This document shows positions 16,542 through 26,500 of a DNA stretch of 64,000 nucleotides, piece after piece. The notes under the pieces were generated by a model. It was not told the origin of the DNA, made no database searches, and saw only the letters and a program-made list of their open reading frames with translations. Every line of letters starts with the position of its first letter. Position 1 is the first letter of the stretch. The stretch is taken from the NCBI GenBank assembly GCA_024236155.1, contig JACKLA010000001.1:930001-994000 (forward strand). Reading direction: 5' to 3'. Source of the stretch: Sphingomonadaceae bacterium (GTDB lineage: Bacteria; Pseudomonadota; Alphaproteobacteria; Sphingomonadales; Sphingomonadaceae). Both the position numbers and the translations under genes were made by a program.

Positions 16542-18386
16542 ATGTTGAATTCGAATACCAGCCGTCGCGCCTTGCTGGGCGGCGCAATTGCGGGCACCGG
16601 CGCGCTGGCGCTGACCCCGCTTTTGCCCGCTTGGGCACGCAGCGGCACGCACGGGCTCGCGTCCAAGGATCTTTCGATCCTGTCGGGCGAGGATCTTGCA
16701 CTGACCATCGCCGATACCCGCTTCATGCTCGACGGGCGGGAAGGGCACTCGGTTACCGCAAACGGTGTCCTTCCCGCCCCGCTGATCCGGCTCAAGGAAG
16801 GACAGAACTTCCGCATGCGGGTGACCAATCACCTGGGTGAAGACACATCCATCCACTGGCATGGTCTGCTGGTCCCGTTTCACATGGACGGTGTCCCCGG
16901 GGTCAGCTTTCCCGGTATCCGGCCGGGGCAGACATTCACATACGAATTTCCGATCCGGCAAAGCGGGACATATTGGTATCATAGCCATTCGGGCTTGCAG
17001 GAGCAGTTGGGGCACTACGGCCCGATCGTGATCGATCCGGCAGGCATGCAGCCCAATCCGGCGGACCGCGAACATGTGATCGTGCTGTCGGATTACTCCT
17101 TCATCCACCCGCATATCCTCTACAAGCGATTGAAGCAGGAAGGCGGCTTCTTCAATCGCGACAAGCAATCGCTTTCCAGCGAGGATCGCATCCCTGAGCG
17201 GATGAACGGCATGTTCGCCGATATGCGAATGGATCCCACCGACATCGCCGATATCGGCGCATCGGCTTACACCTATCTTATGAACGGGCATTCGCCGGAC
17301 GAGAACTGGACAGGTATCGTTCGCCCGGGTGAGCGGGTCCGGCTGAGATTGATCAACGCGTCCGCAATGTCGATCTTCAACTTCAGGATTCCAGGTCTCC
17401 CGCTGGAGGTTGTTTCGGTCGATGGGCAGGATGTGAAGCCGGTCGAGACCGATGAGTTCCAGATCGCCCCGGCCGAGACATATGACATGATCGTGCGGAT
17501 TCCCGACGAGCGGCCCTACACGATCGTTGCGGAGAGCATCGATCGAGGGGCGATGGCTCGCGGCACACTCGCGCCGCGCGCGGGGTTGGTCGGCGAGGTC
17601 CCGCCGCTGCGCAAGCGGCCGACGCTCAAGCCGATCGACATGGGAATGGGCGGCGGTCATGGCGCCGGGCAGCACGCTGGCCATGCAATGCCCGAAGCAC
17701 AGGCATCCAAGCCGAAATCCGGCGGCGGGATGGATCATTCGATGCGCGATGCATCGCTTGTCGATTTCCCGCTGACCCCCGGAGTAGACATGGTTTCACC
17801 GATGCCGGTCGATCGCACAGGCTATCCCGGGCTCGGGCTGGAAGATGTCGGCCATCGCGTGCTCAACTATCGCGATCTCGAAGCGCCAGCGGACAATGCA
17901 GACACCCGTCCACCCGAACGGCTGCTCGAACTGCACCTGACCGGCAACATGGAACGCTTCATGTGGGGTTTCGACGGCAAGAAGCTGAGCGAGAATCCCG
18001 ATCCGATCCGTTTGGCGCGTGACGAGCGGGTGCGGGTGAAACTCGTCAACGACACGATGATGACGCACCCGATCCACCTCCACGGCCATTTCTTCGAGAT
18101 CGTCAACGGCAAGGGTGCGCGCCAGCCGAAGAAGCACACGATCACCGTCCAGCCGGGAGGCACGGCGAGTTTCGACCTGACCGCCGATGAGCCGGGTGAC
18201 TGGGCGTTTCATTGCCACCTGCTGCTTCATATGCATGCAGGCATGATGCGGGTCGTCACGGTGCGGCCGCTCGATGCCAGGCCGGCAGATCGCCACATGG
18301 ACCATGGAGATCATGGGGATCATCGCGATCATGGAAATGCGGGGCAGGACGATCACAGCCATCACAGCATGGGAGAAGGGCAATGA
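16542..18386 (+). CDS. copA: Multicopper oxidase, copper resistance protein CopA
   Basis: Start ATG 16542 has GGAGGAA upstream. The 614-residue precursor carries a Tat signal (SRRALLGG) cleaved near ARS. Three cupredoxin domains hold the four copper-binding motifs: HWHG (105-108), HSH in YWYHSHSG, HPIHLHGH (509-516) and HCHLLLHMHAGM (from about 557), the last with the axial Met and type-1 Cys. Met/His-rich insertions (MGMGGGHGAGQHAGHAM and a C-terminal DHGDHRDHG tail) are typical of CopA/PcoA, which oxidises Cu(I) in the periplasm. Its TGA overlaps the copB ATG. Confidence 0.95.
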   Translation: MLNSNTSRRALLGGAIAGTGALALTPLLPAWARSGTHGLASKDLSILSGEDLALTIADTRFMLDGREGHSVTANGVLPAPLIRLKEGQNFRMRVTNHLGEDTSIHWHGLLVPFHMDGVPGVSFPGIRPGQTFTYEFPIRQSGTYWYHSHSGLQEQLGHYGPIVIDPAGMQPNPADREHVIVLSDYSFIHPHILYKRLKQEGGFFNRDKQSLSSEDRIPERMNGMFADMRMDPTDIADIGASAYTYLMNGHSPDENWTGIVRPGERVRLRLINASAMSIFNFRIPGLPLEVVSVDGQDVKPVETDEFQIAPAETYDMIVRIPDERPYTIVAESIDRGAMARGTLAPRAGLVGEVPPLRKRPTLKPIDMGMGGGHGAGQHAGHAMPEAQASKPKSGGGMDHSMRDASLVDFPLTPGVDMVSPMPVDRTGYPGLGLEDVGHRVLNYRDLEAPADNADTRPPERLLELHLTGNMERFMWGFDGKKLSENPDPIRLARDERVRVKLVNDTMMTHPIHLHGHFFEIVNGKGARQPKKHTITVQPGGTASFDLTADEPGDWAFHCHLLLHMHAGMMRVVTVRPLDARPADRHMDHGDHGDHRDHGNAGQDDHSHHSMGEGQ

Positions 18387-19342
18387 TCGCTACCCGTTCT
18401 CTCTCGCTTGCGATGTTGCCCCTCATGGCGCCGGTCGCTGCCTTCGCGCAGGATGGCGGGCATATGTCGCATGGCTCGCATACGGCCATGGAGTCGACCA
18501 TGGAGTCGACCGGGGAAGCAGAGGCAGAAACGCCGGAGGCTCCGCCGGTCGACCACAGCAGGCATGCAGGCCATGCGCCGCCCGCCGGGCCACAGGGAGA
18601 GAGCCCGCCAAAGCGCGACGCGGATGTCCGCGCTCTCGAAGGCCCGGCCCATGCCGCCGATCTCTACTGGGATGAAGAGGAAATGGCAGAGGCGCGCGCG
18701 CAAGTGATCCGTTCGCATGGCGCACTCCTCGTATCGCGCTTCTCGATAGATCGTCTCGACGCCCGGATCGGAGGTGGCGCGGACAGCTATGTCTGGGATG
18801 CCGAATACCGCGTTGGCGGGGATATCGACGGACTGGTGCTCTCGACCGAAGGCACCGGGCTGATCGACGGGGATGTCAGGCATGGAGAAGCACAGGCCGT
18901 GTGGCGCCATGCGATCAACCCGTGGTTCGACCTGCATGCAGGCCTGCGGCAGGACTTTGGCGAGGAGAGCGACCGGACGCATCTGGTCCTGGGTGCGGAG
19001 GGGCTGCTGCCCTACTGGATCGAGACCAATGCGCGGATATTCGTCTCAACCGAAGGCGACATCGCTGCCCGACTGGAGGCCGAGCACGATGTCCGAATAA
19101 GCAGATCGCTCATTCTCCAGCCCCGCGCCGAACTGGACCTGGCGATCCACGATGCAGGCGCCCCGGATGAAGGCTCGCATGTCTCGCTGGGTCTGCGCCT
19201 GAGGTATCGCGCTTCTGCTCTCGTGCAGCCCTATGTCGGTTTCGACTGGTCGAGCGAGCTGGGAGGCGACGGTCAGGATAACCTGGCTGCCCGGAGGGTT
19301 CCCGATGCGGCCGTCCTGGTGGGCCTCAAGGCGATGTTCTGA
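18383..19342 (+). CDS. copB: Copper resistance outer-membrane protein CopB
   Basis: ATG 18383 overlaps the copA stop (ATGA), so I use it rather than the longer open frame from 18212. The 319-residue protein has a signal peptide ending AAFAQ and a His/Met-rich stretch (HMSHGSHTAMEST, HSRHAGHAPP). From about residue 90 it has a beta-barrel region ending in VLVGLKAMF, a C-terminal Phe as expected for outer-membrane insertion. CopB works with CopA in periplasmic/outer-membrane copper tolerance. No copper sensor (CopRS or CueR) is encoded nearby. Confidence 0.92.
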   Translation: MIATRSLSLAMLPLMAPVAAFAQDGGHMSHGSHTAMESTMESTGEAEAETPEAPPVDHSRHAGHAPPAGPQGESPPKRDADVRALEGPAHAADLYWDEEEMAEARAQVIRSHGALLVSRFSIDRLDARIGGGADSYVWDAEYRVGGDIDGLVLSTEGTGLIDGDVRHGEAQAVWRHAINPWFDLHAGLRQDFGEESDRTHLVLGAEGLLPYWIETNARIFVSTEGDIAARLEAEHDVRISRSLILQPRAELDLAIHDAGAPDEGSHVSLGLRLRYRASALVQPYVGFDWSSELGGDGQDNLAARRVPDAAVLVGLKAMF

Positions 19343-19380
19343 GTTCCGGTCAAGGCCGGAGAACCGAGCGGGTCGGCAAA

Positions 19381-21132
19381 ATGGTAGACACTGCGCGCCA
19401 TGCGGCTAGGCTCACGAGAGCGCCGGTTTCGGGCGCTGGTTGCCCGGGATTTCTTGTGACCGCGTCTGGAATTTCTGAAGATCGTTCGCATGCCGCTGCA
19501 GGGCGTGCGCTGGCCGCGATGGGCAAACAGTTCGACCGTGCGGTTCACGCATTGGCAGACAAAAGCCATGCCGGGGGCCGTTTCGACAATGCGCTGTTCG
19601 ACGGGCACCAGTCCTGTGCATATGAGCTGGCGGTGATCCATGCAGAGCTGGCGGCGGCGGGGGCCTTGCTCGACGGCGCACGCACCGCGCTGGACCGCAG
19701 CCTGGCGACGGTATTCGCGGCAGACGCGCTGCAATTCGCGGTCGAGCGGCTAGATGGTGTGTTTCTTGGCCTCGGCGTTGAGGGTGCAGAACTGGCAGCC
19801 CTGCGTTCCGACCCGGACTATGTCGAGGCGCGGGCGGGCGGGGCGCGGTCCGGTTTCCTTGCCGAACTCGGTACGCGTATCGTCGCGGGGGATGACAGCT
19901 TCGGGCAGGTGCAGCTCGAAGAGGATGTCGAACTCGCCCGCGCCAGCTTCGCCCGGTTCGCACGCGATGTGGTTGCGCCGCTGGCCGAGGATATCCATCG
20001 CGGCGACCTTACCGTGCCCGAAGACCTGCTCCAGCCGATGCGCGAGATGGGGGCATTCGGTCTCTCTATCCCCGAGAGCTATGGCGGGTATGCGGCGGGC
20101 GATAGCGAGAACAACGCGCTGCTGATCGCGGTGACAGAGGCATTGTCGCATGCCTCGCTCGCAGCGGCGGGCAGCCTGATTACCCGGCCTGAAATCCTCA
20201 GCCGCGCGCTGCTCGCCGGGGGGACGGAGGCCCAGAAACAGAAATGGCTGCCGGGTATCGCAGCGGGCGATCCGCTGTGTGCGATCGCGATTACAGAGCC
20301 GGACTATGGCTCCGATGTCGCAGGGCTGCGTCTGCGCGGAACAAAGGTTGAGGGCGGCTGGCAGCTCAATGGCGCGAAGACATGGTGCACCTTTGTCGGC
20401 AAGGCGCAGGTGCTGATGGCAGTGACCCGGACCGACCCCGACCTGTCGCTCGGCCATCGCGGGCTCAGCCTGTTGCTGGTCGAAAAGCCTTCGTTCGACG
20501 GGCATGAGTTCCGCATCGAACAGCCGGGCGGCGGTGTGCTCGCCGGACGGGCGATCCCGACCATCGGCTATCGCGGGATGCATTCGTTCGAGCTGGCGTT
20601 CGAGGATTTTTTCGTGCCCGATGCCAATGTGATCGGCGAGGAGGGCGGGCTGGGGCGCGGCTTCTACCTGACGATGGCGGGCATGGTGGGCGGGCGGTTG
20701 CAAACCGCCGGGCGGGCGCTGGGCGTGATGCGCGCGGCTCTCGACGCGGCGATCGAATATTCGGGCCAGCGCAAGGTGTTCGGCGATACGCTGGGCAGTC
20801 GCCAGCTGACGCAAGTCAAGCTGGCGCGGATGGCCGCACGCTATGCCGCATGCCGCCACCTTGCCTATGGGGTGGGGCGGAAAATCGACCAGGGCGGCGG
20901 CACGATGGCCGCCAGCCTGGTCAAGCTGATCGCCTGCCGCGCGGCCGAGGGCATCACGCGCGAGGCGCTGCAGATCCATGGCGGCATGGGCTATGCCGAA
21001 GAAACCGCCGTCAGCCGCTACTGGCTCGATGCGCGGGTGCTGTCGATCTTCGAAGGGGCGGAGGAAACGCTGGCAATCAAGGTGATCGCGCGCGATCTGG
21101 TGCAGGCCAGTCATGCCGGGGCGGATGACTGA
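19381..21132 (+). CDS. Acyl-CoA dehydrogenase, (2S)-methylsuccinyl-CoA dehydrogenase-like
   Basis: This 583-residue flavoprotein is about 200 residues longer than ordinary acyl-CoA dehydrogenases because of an N-terminal helical domain (about residues 45-160). That is the architecture of methylsuccinyl-CoA dehydrogenase (Mcd) of the ethylmalonyl-CoA pathway. The ACAD core includes CAIAITEPDYGSD, GGRLQTAGRALGVMRAAL, the IHGGMGYAEE motif and SIFEGAEET, where the Glu matches the catalytic Glu of MCAD/SCAD. The start ATG 19381 has a poor ribosome-binding site, and GTG 19459 is an alternative. The next gene is a mesaconyl/itaconyl-CoA hydratase-like protein, which supports a C5-dicarboxylyl-CoA substrate. 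The Mcd assignment is from recall and not verified. Confidence 0.75.
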   Translation: MVDTARHAARLTRAPVSGAGCPGFLVTASGISEDRSHAAAGRALAAMGKQFDRAVHALADKSHAGGRFDNALFDGHQSCAYELAVIHAELAAAGALLDGARTALDRSLATVFAADALQFAVERLDGVFLGLGVEGAELAALRSDPDYVEARAGGARSGFLAELGTRIVAGDDSFGQVQLEEDVELARASFARFARDVVAPLAEDIHRGDLTVPEDLLQPMREMGAFGLSIPESYGGYAAGDSENNALLIAVTEALSHASLAAAGSLITRPEILSRALLAGGTEAQKQKWLPGIAAGDPLCAIAITEPDYGSDVAGLRLRGTKVEGGWQLNGAKTWCTFVGKAQVLMAVTRTDPDLSLGHRGLSLLLVEKPSFDGHEFRIEQPGGGVLAGRAIPTIGYRGMHSFELAFEDFFVPDANVIGEEGGLGRGFYLTMAGMVGGRLQTAGRALGVMRAALDAAIEYSGQRKVFGDTLGSRQLTQVKLARMAARYAACRHLAYGVGRKIDQGGGTMAASLVKLIACRAAEGITREALQIHGGMGYAEETAVSRYWLDARVLSIFEGAEETLAIKVIARDLVQASHAGADD

Positions 21133-21145
21133 AGGGGGCGTGGCG

Positions 21146-21970
21146 ATGGACAGCGAATTTGCAGCATGGGTTGGCAGGCAGCAGGTCGTCACCGACACGC
21201 TCGATCCGCTGCGCAGCAATGCACTGCTGCGCGCGCTGGGTATGCCGGGCGCAGGCCAAGCGGGGGGCGAACTGCCGCAGCTTCACCACTGGCTCCATTT
21301 CTGGGACGTGCGCGAGCCGCAGGAACTGGGCGAGGACGGCCATCCGGCCAAGGGTGGTTTCCTGCCGCCGATCCCGCTCCCCCGGCGGATGTGGGCTGGC
21401 GGCAGGCTGGAATTCCGGCAGCCGCTGCATTTCGGCGAGCGGGTCGAGAAGATCACGGAGATCAAATCCATCGCGGCAAAGTCAGGCCGCAGCGGGCCGC
21501 TTGTTTTCGTCACGCTCGAACACCGGATTTCGGGTGAGAGCGGCCTGGCCGTGATCGAAGAGCAGGATCTCGTCTATCGCGAGGCGGCGAGTGCTGCGAT
21601 GCCCATGCCTGCTGGTGCCGATACGGCGCCCGCAGCGGGCGATCCGCAAACCGTCATGCCGGATCCGGTAATGCTGTTCCGCTATTCCGCGCTGACGATG
21701 AACGGGCATCGCATCCACTACGACCGGCCCTATGCGACAGGTGAGGAAGCCTACCCGGCGCTGGTGGTGCATGGTCCCCTGCAGGCAACGATCCTTGCCG
21801 CCCGGGCCAGGCAGGATCTTGGCCGGAACCTGCGGAGCTTTGCCTTTCGTGGCCAGTCACCGGCGTTCGATTCCCTGCCGCTGCATGTGTGCAGCGAGCG
21901 GGCGGGCGAGGCACTCGAGGTCTGGACCGAGCAGCGCGGCAGCCGCAACATGGTTGCCACTGCATCCTGA
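21146..21970 (+). CDS. MaoC-like hydratase (mesaconyl-C4-CoA/itaconyl-CoA hydratase type)
   Basis: ATG 21146 has AGGGGG seven bases upstream and gives 274 residues. ATG 21125 would overlap the previous gene. The protein has two hot-dog halves: an N-terminal FAS1-like dehydratase domain (LPQLHHWLHFWDV, KGGFLPPIPLPRRMWAGG) and a C-terminal half with RYSALTMNGHRIHYDRPYA and YPALVVHGPLQATILA, the R-hydratase signature. Relatives hydrate mesaconyl-C4-CoA (3-hydroxypropionate bi-cycle) or itaconyl-CoA. Paired with the Mcd-like dehydrogenase, it probably processes a branched C5 acyl-CoA. Confidence 0.75.
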   Translation: MDSEFAAWVGRQQVVTDTLDPLRSNALLRALGMPGAGQAGGELPQLHHWLHFWDVREPQELGEDGHPAKGGFLPPIPLPRRMWAGGRLEFRQPLHFGERVEKITEIKSIAAKSGRSGPLVFVTLEHRISGESGLAVIEEQDLVYREAASAAMPMPAGADTAPAAGDPQTVMPDPVMLFRYSALTMNGHRIHYDRPYATGEEAYPALVVHGPLQATILAARARQDLGRNLRSFAFRGQSPAFDSLPLHVCSERAGEALEVWTEQRGSRNMVATAS

Positions 21971-21992
21971 GTTTTTGGGGCAGGCCTGGCGA

Positions 21993-23030
21993 TCAGCCGG
22001 GGATCATCGTCAGCTCGTCAAGCGTGATGTCCGGCGTGAGATATCCCGGTTTGACCGGTTCCTCGCGCATCAGGTCGGTCGACAGATATTTCATGTGATT
22101 GTCCGCCAGCACGGTGGCGATCTTCGTCTCGCCCTGCTGCATGTCGGCAGCGAGCACCGCGGCAAGGATATTGCCCCCGCTCGAAATGCCCACGCCAAGG
22201 CCAAGCTCGCGCCCGATCCGCTGCGCCATCAGGATCGCGTCGCCATCCTCGACCGCGATGATCGGATCGAGCTGGTCGACCTTGACGATATCCGGGATGA
22301 ACTCGTCGGATATTCCCTGCATCCGGTGCTGGCCGACCTTGTGCCCGGTCGAGAGGGTAGGAGAGGAAGCGGGTTCGACCGGGTGGACCGGGATCGTCGC
22401 ATCCTTTTCCCGCAGGAAGCGCATTGCCCCCATCACCGTGCCGCCGGTACCGACCCCGGCGACGAAGCCGGACAGGCGTGCCCCGACGCGCTCCATCTGG
22501 GCCCAGGTTTCGGGCAGGGTGCCGCTTGCATGCGCACAGCAATTGTCTTCGTTGCAGAACTGGCGCGGGAGGAAATAACCTTCGTCCGCCCCCAGTTTCT
22601 CCGCCGCCGCGATCGAGCCGAGGAAACCGCCTTCCTCGCGTGAGACGAGCCGGACCTCTGCGCCATAGCTGGCGATCAGCTGGCGACGTTCGATACTCAT
22701 CCAGTCGGGCATGAAGATGGTGACAGGGTGGCCCAGCGCACAGCCGATCGCAGCGATGGCGATGCCCGCATTGCCGCTGGTCGCCTCGGCGATTGGCTGA
22801 CCCGGTCGCAAGGCATCCGATGCGCGGGCGCGGCGCAGGATGTTGAGCGCCATCCGGTCCTTGATGCTGCCCGAAAGGTTGTACATCTCCGCCTTGGCGA
22901 AGATTTCGATCGGGCGGCCGCGAAAACTCAGGCGAATATGCGCCAGCGGGGTGTTGCCCACAGCGGCTTCGATGCGGGTGAACGCACAGGACGGGGCAGG
23001 TTGCAAGGCGGGGGAAAGTGGATTCAGCAT
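21993..23030 (-). CDS. Cysteine synthase/cystathionine beta-synthase family PLP enzyme
   Basis: I use ATG 23030 (345 residues) rather than the adjacent GTG 23033. The PLP fold-type II motifs are present: NLSGSIKDRMA with the Schiff-base Lys, EATSGNAGIAIA (the TSGNT/A-type substrate loop) and GVGTGGTVMGA (phosphate-binding loop). GISSGGN lies near the C-terminus. It could make cysteine from O-acetylserine or act on a related beta-substituted amino acid. It is divergent from the Lrp/AsnC gene with only 83 bp between the starts, so direct regulation by it is likely. Confidence 0.85.
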   Translation of the reverse strand: MLNPLSPALQPAPSCAFTRIEAAVGNTPLAHIRLSFRGRPIEIFAKAEMYNLSGSIKDRMALNILRRARASDALRPGQPIAEATSGNAGIAIAAIGCALGHPVTIFMPDWMSIERRQLIASYGAEVRLVSREEGGFLGSIAAAEKLGADEGYFLPRQFCNEDNCCAHASGTLPETWAQMERVGARLSGFVAGVGTGGTVMGAMRFLREKDATIPVHPVEPASSPTLSTGHKVGQHRMQGISDEFIPDIVKVDQLDPIIAVEDGDAILMAQRIGRELGLGVGISSGGNILAAVLAADMQQGETKIATVLADNHMKYLSTDLMREEPVKPGYLTPDITLDELTMIPG

Positions 23031-23113
23031 CACGAGATAATGATCGCAGCACGGTGGGAAGTCATCACCTAAACCGATGGAATGTGGCTTTAGATTGTGA
23101 TAATTTCTATCTT

Positions 23114-23584
23114 ATGTCTTCACAATTAGAAAATATTGATGAAAATGATCGCCGCATTCTCCGTGCGTTGCAAACCGATGCGACGCGTTCTCTGGAAGTG
23201 CTGGCGGATATGCTCAACCTTTCGACCAATGCGGTCTGGCGGCGGATCAAGCGGCTCGAGGCGGCGGGTGTCATCGCCCGCCGCGTGGCGCTGATCGATC
23301 CGGAGAAGGTGGGCCTGGGGATGACTGTCTTCGTCGGAGTGAAGACCAGTGACCACTCGGAAGAATGGCTCGAACAGTTCGCGCGGGCATCGACCGCGCT
23401 GCCCGAAGTGGTCGAGATTTACCGGCTCGCAGGGGAAACCGACTACATGCTCAAACTGCTGGTGCGCGACGTGGCGGATTATGACCGGGTCTATCGCAAG
23501 CTGATCGATGCGGTGAAGATGTCGGATGTTTCGGCCAGTTTCGCGATGGAGAAGCTGAAGTTCGACACCGCCGTGCCGATCTGA
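23114..23584 (+). CDS. Lrp/AsnC-family transcriptional regulator
   Basis: ATG 23114 gives 156 residues. The longer frame from 23018 overlaps the divergent gene and lacks family sequence. An N-terminal helix-turn-helix (IDENDRRILRALQTDATRSLEVLADMLN onwards, recognition helix around STNAVWRRIKRLE) is joined to an AsnC effector domain (LPEVVEIYRLAGETDYMLKLLV). There is no Shine-Dalgarno. An extended -10-like TGTGATAAT (23096-23104) ends 9 bp before the ATG, so the mRNA may be nearly leaderless. It probably controls the cysteine-synthase-like gene in response to an amino acid. Confidence 0.88.
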   Translation: MSSQLENIDENDRRILRALQTDATRSLEVLADMLNLSTNAVWRRIKRLEAAGVIARRVALIDPEKVGLGMTVFVGVKTSDHSEEWLEQFARASTALPEVVEIYRLAGETDYMLKLLVRDVADYDRVYRKLIDAVKMSDVSASFAMEKLKFDTAVPI

Positions 23585-23585
23585 C

Positions 23586-26500
23586 CTATTGGCAGACGGT
23601 GATGTCGATATCGCGGCTGAGCAGGTCTGATTCGTAGCCGACATCGAGAGCATATTCGCGGTCCGCACACAGCTTGAGCCTGGCCGACTGTTCGGGGTCG
23701 AGTTCGATCGTGTAGTGGCCGGGCAGCACGCGTTCGAAGAAATAATATCCCTCGATTTCGGTGCGGGCGTAATCGACGATCTTGCCGCTGGCATTGCGCA
23801 GTTGCAGCCGCACGCCCGAAACGCCCCGCTCGCGCCCGTCCTGGTGGAATGTGACTGTGCCATCGACTTCGCTCAGCGCCACGATGGGGAAATCGGTGGC
23901 GTGGATCCGGCCGGGGCGCGGCACGATTTCGATACCCTTGCGCACCGGGGCGAGATCGATATCGGGCAGGGTGGTGGGATCGACCTGGAGGGTGACCCCG
24001 CGCCCTTCGCCCAGCCGGGTAAGGCGGGCAATGCCGTCCTCGCCAGAGGTTGCCGTCTGGTTGTAGGCAATGAAATCCACCTCGGGCAAAACGCTGTCGC
24101 CGGGGCCGAACCGGCCATCGCCGTCCATATCGCGGAAGGCGCGCGCGGATACGCCGCCGGCACTGGCAAGTCCGGGGCGTGCGATGAAGAAATTGCCCTT
24201 CAGCGGATCGCGCCCGAAGCTGAAGCCAAGCCGCAGGCCAAGCGAGTAGTTGTCGTCGCGAAAGCCGTAATTCCCGTCGAGCGCGAGGGTGAAGCGGTCG
24301 AAATCGCGCACCGCCGAAAGCCCGACCTGCGCCGATTTGCTCTCGAAGTTGTAGCTGAGAGAGCCGCGAATGGCCGTATCCTGGTCAATCGCGTGGTCGG
24401 CCTCGAGCGAGGCCGATATGAGGTCCGGCTCGGGCAGCACGCGATATCCGAGAGAGAGACGTCCGCGCGTTTTGGAGCGGCCCGCCGTCGCGAGATCGAA
24501 ATTGCCGAACAGCTGCGACAATGTTTCGACCTGCGGCGCAGAGGTGCGCGAATATTCGAGCGTGTTGGAAACCAGGAAATTCGATGTGCGCGTCGAAGCG
24601 CGCAGCGCGGCATTGGTCTGCGCGCGCCCGGCAGCGGTCTCGAAATGACGGATGCGGGCAGTCAGCGGGATCGACAGTCCGGTCACCGGATCGCCCACAT
24701 TGAGCGAGGTGTTGAGGTCCAGCTCGGTCGAGCGGGTGAGGGGTTCCGCCGTAAGGCTGCGGGTCTCGTCGATAAAGCCGCTGGAATATTCGACATGGCT
24801 CAGCGTGACTGCCGAATTGCCGAACCGCCCGGCAATCCCAGCACCTGCGGCAAAACCGCCCCCGTCCTGCGCGGCAAGGTCCGCCTTGAGCGCAAACCGC
24901 CCGAGGCCGGTGCGCACCCCGGCACTGGCGATCCAGCTGTCGTCGACAATTCCATTGTCGACTGTCTCGAACCAGCTGCCGCTGGCGATAGCGGTGATGT
25001 CGGGCGTCAGGCCGTATGCCAGCTCGCCGGTCGCCCGCCATACACCATAGTCGTTCGGCGGGATGAAATTGTCCGGTCGCACACCGAGCACATTCTTACC
25101 CTTCTGCACCGCGCCAAAGCGGTAGACCAGCTTGCCTTCGGGCAGCCGCCCGTCGCCGACGCTGATCCGGCGGACTTCTTCGCTGCGCTGCCCCTGCGGC
25201 CCGAAGAAGACGAGGCGAAAGACATTGAGGCCGAAATCGACCGGGACTTGCAGGAATTCATACTGCCCGTTGACGGCTTCGCGGGTCGACCCGATCAGTA
25301 TGTCGTTGCGGTACAGTTCGACCTCATAGCCATCGAGCAGGATGCCCCGCAGGTCGATCTTCTCGAACACCGAAACGCTTTCGGGCGGGGTATTGGTCAC
25401 CATCGCCCCGCGTCCGCTGACCCCGCGCAGGCCGATCGGCATCGAGATGGTGGAGATATCGCCCACGGCGAATTCGGTTGCCGACAGCGGACCCAGCAGC
25501 TCCGCATCGGGATCGACCCGGCCCAGCTCTATCAGCGAAGAAGTGAGCCCGCGCTGGGTGTCGCCGCTGACATAGGCTTGCGCGGTGAGGAAGCCGAGAT
25601 CTCCTGCAAGCTGGAGATCGCCCTCGAGTCGCGACCCCAGTGTATTGTCGGTCACTGCGCGCAGCTCGACATCGGCGACCGGCAGCGATGCGATGCGGTA
25701 GGGCGTATCCTCGCGCGGCCAGCGTTCCTTTTGCGCGACTTGCCCCCGGCTGGCGAGCTTCTTGCGACTGGCTTCCCGCCGCATACGTTCCTCGAACGGG
25801 AAAGGCTCAAGCGTTTTGATCACGATCGCCTGCGACCGTAGGTCCGTCTCGATTGTGAGCGGCATCAATTGCTCGAAACGCCGGTCGAGCACATAGAGTT
25901 CGCCCTCGAACGCTACGGCGGCATCAGCGGCGATGGGGCTTTCCTTGCCCTGCTGCGTCAGCACTCCGGCACGCAGGTTGATCGACAGCGCACGGTCTTC
26001 CCTGAGCACCCAGCCGCTGGCGAAATGCCCATCATCGCTGACTGTGATTGCCAGGTCGAGAATGCGCGCCAGGGTGCCCAGCGGCAGGTAGACACCCTGC
26101 CGCGTGCCATAGGCGATCACGGTGTCGCTGGCGTCGAAGTCCGCCACCTTCACTTCAAGAATGAGCTCGTCCTGATAGCTGAGCACGGGCGGTTCGGCAG
26201 AGGCCGTGAATGCCGATTGCCGGTTGTCGACAAACGCAGCACCATCGGGTGGCTTGCCCGTTGCAGCCCGCTCGAGCCCGAGTGTCGATTGCGTGCGCGG
26301 CGGTGGAACAAGTGCCGCCGCTGGCGGGGCGGAAACGGTGTTCGCTGAACGCGCGCCGGTCGCGTCACCATCGCCGTCATTGGCCGGTGTCGGCAATGCG
26401 GCGGCAGGCTGCGGCGGTGCTGCGGTGGTCATCGGGATCGGCGCGCGTCGCGGCGGCACGACCGAAGCGAGTTCGGGCACCTTGACGTTGTCGACGCCGG

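Noticed and set aside
23715..25841. A 708-codon plus-strand reading frame opposite the usher gene
   Set aside because: It has no start signal, no family resemblance and mirrors the high-GC codon structure of the usher, so it is an antisense shadow.
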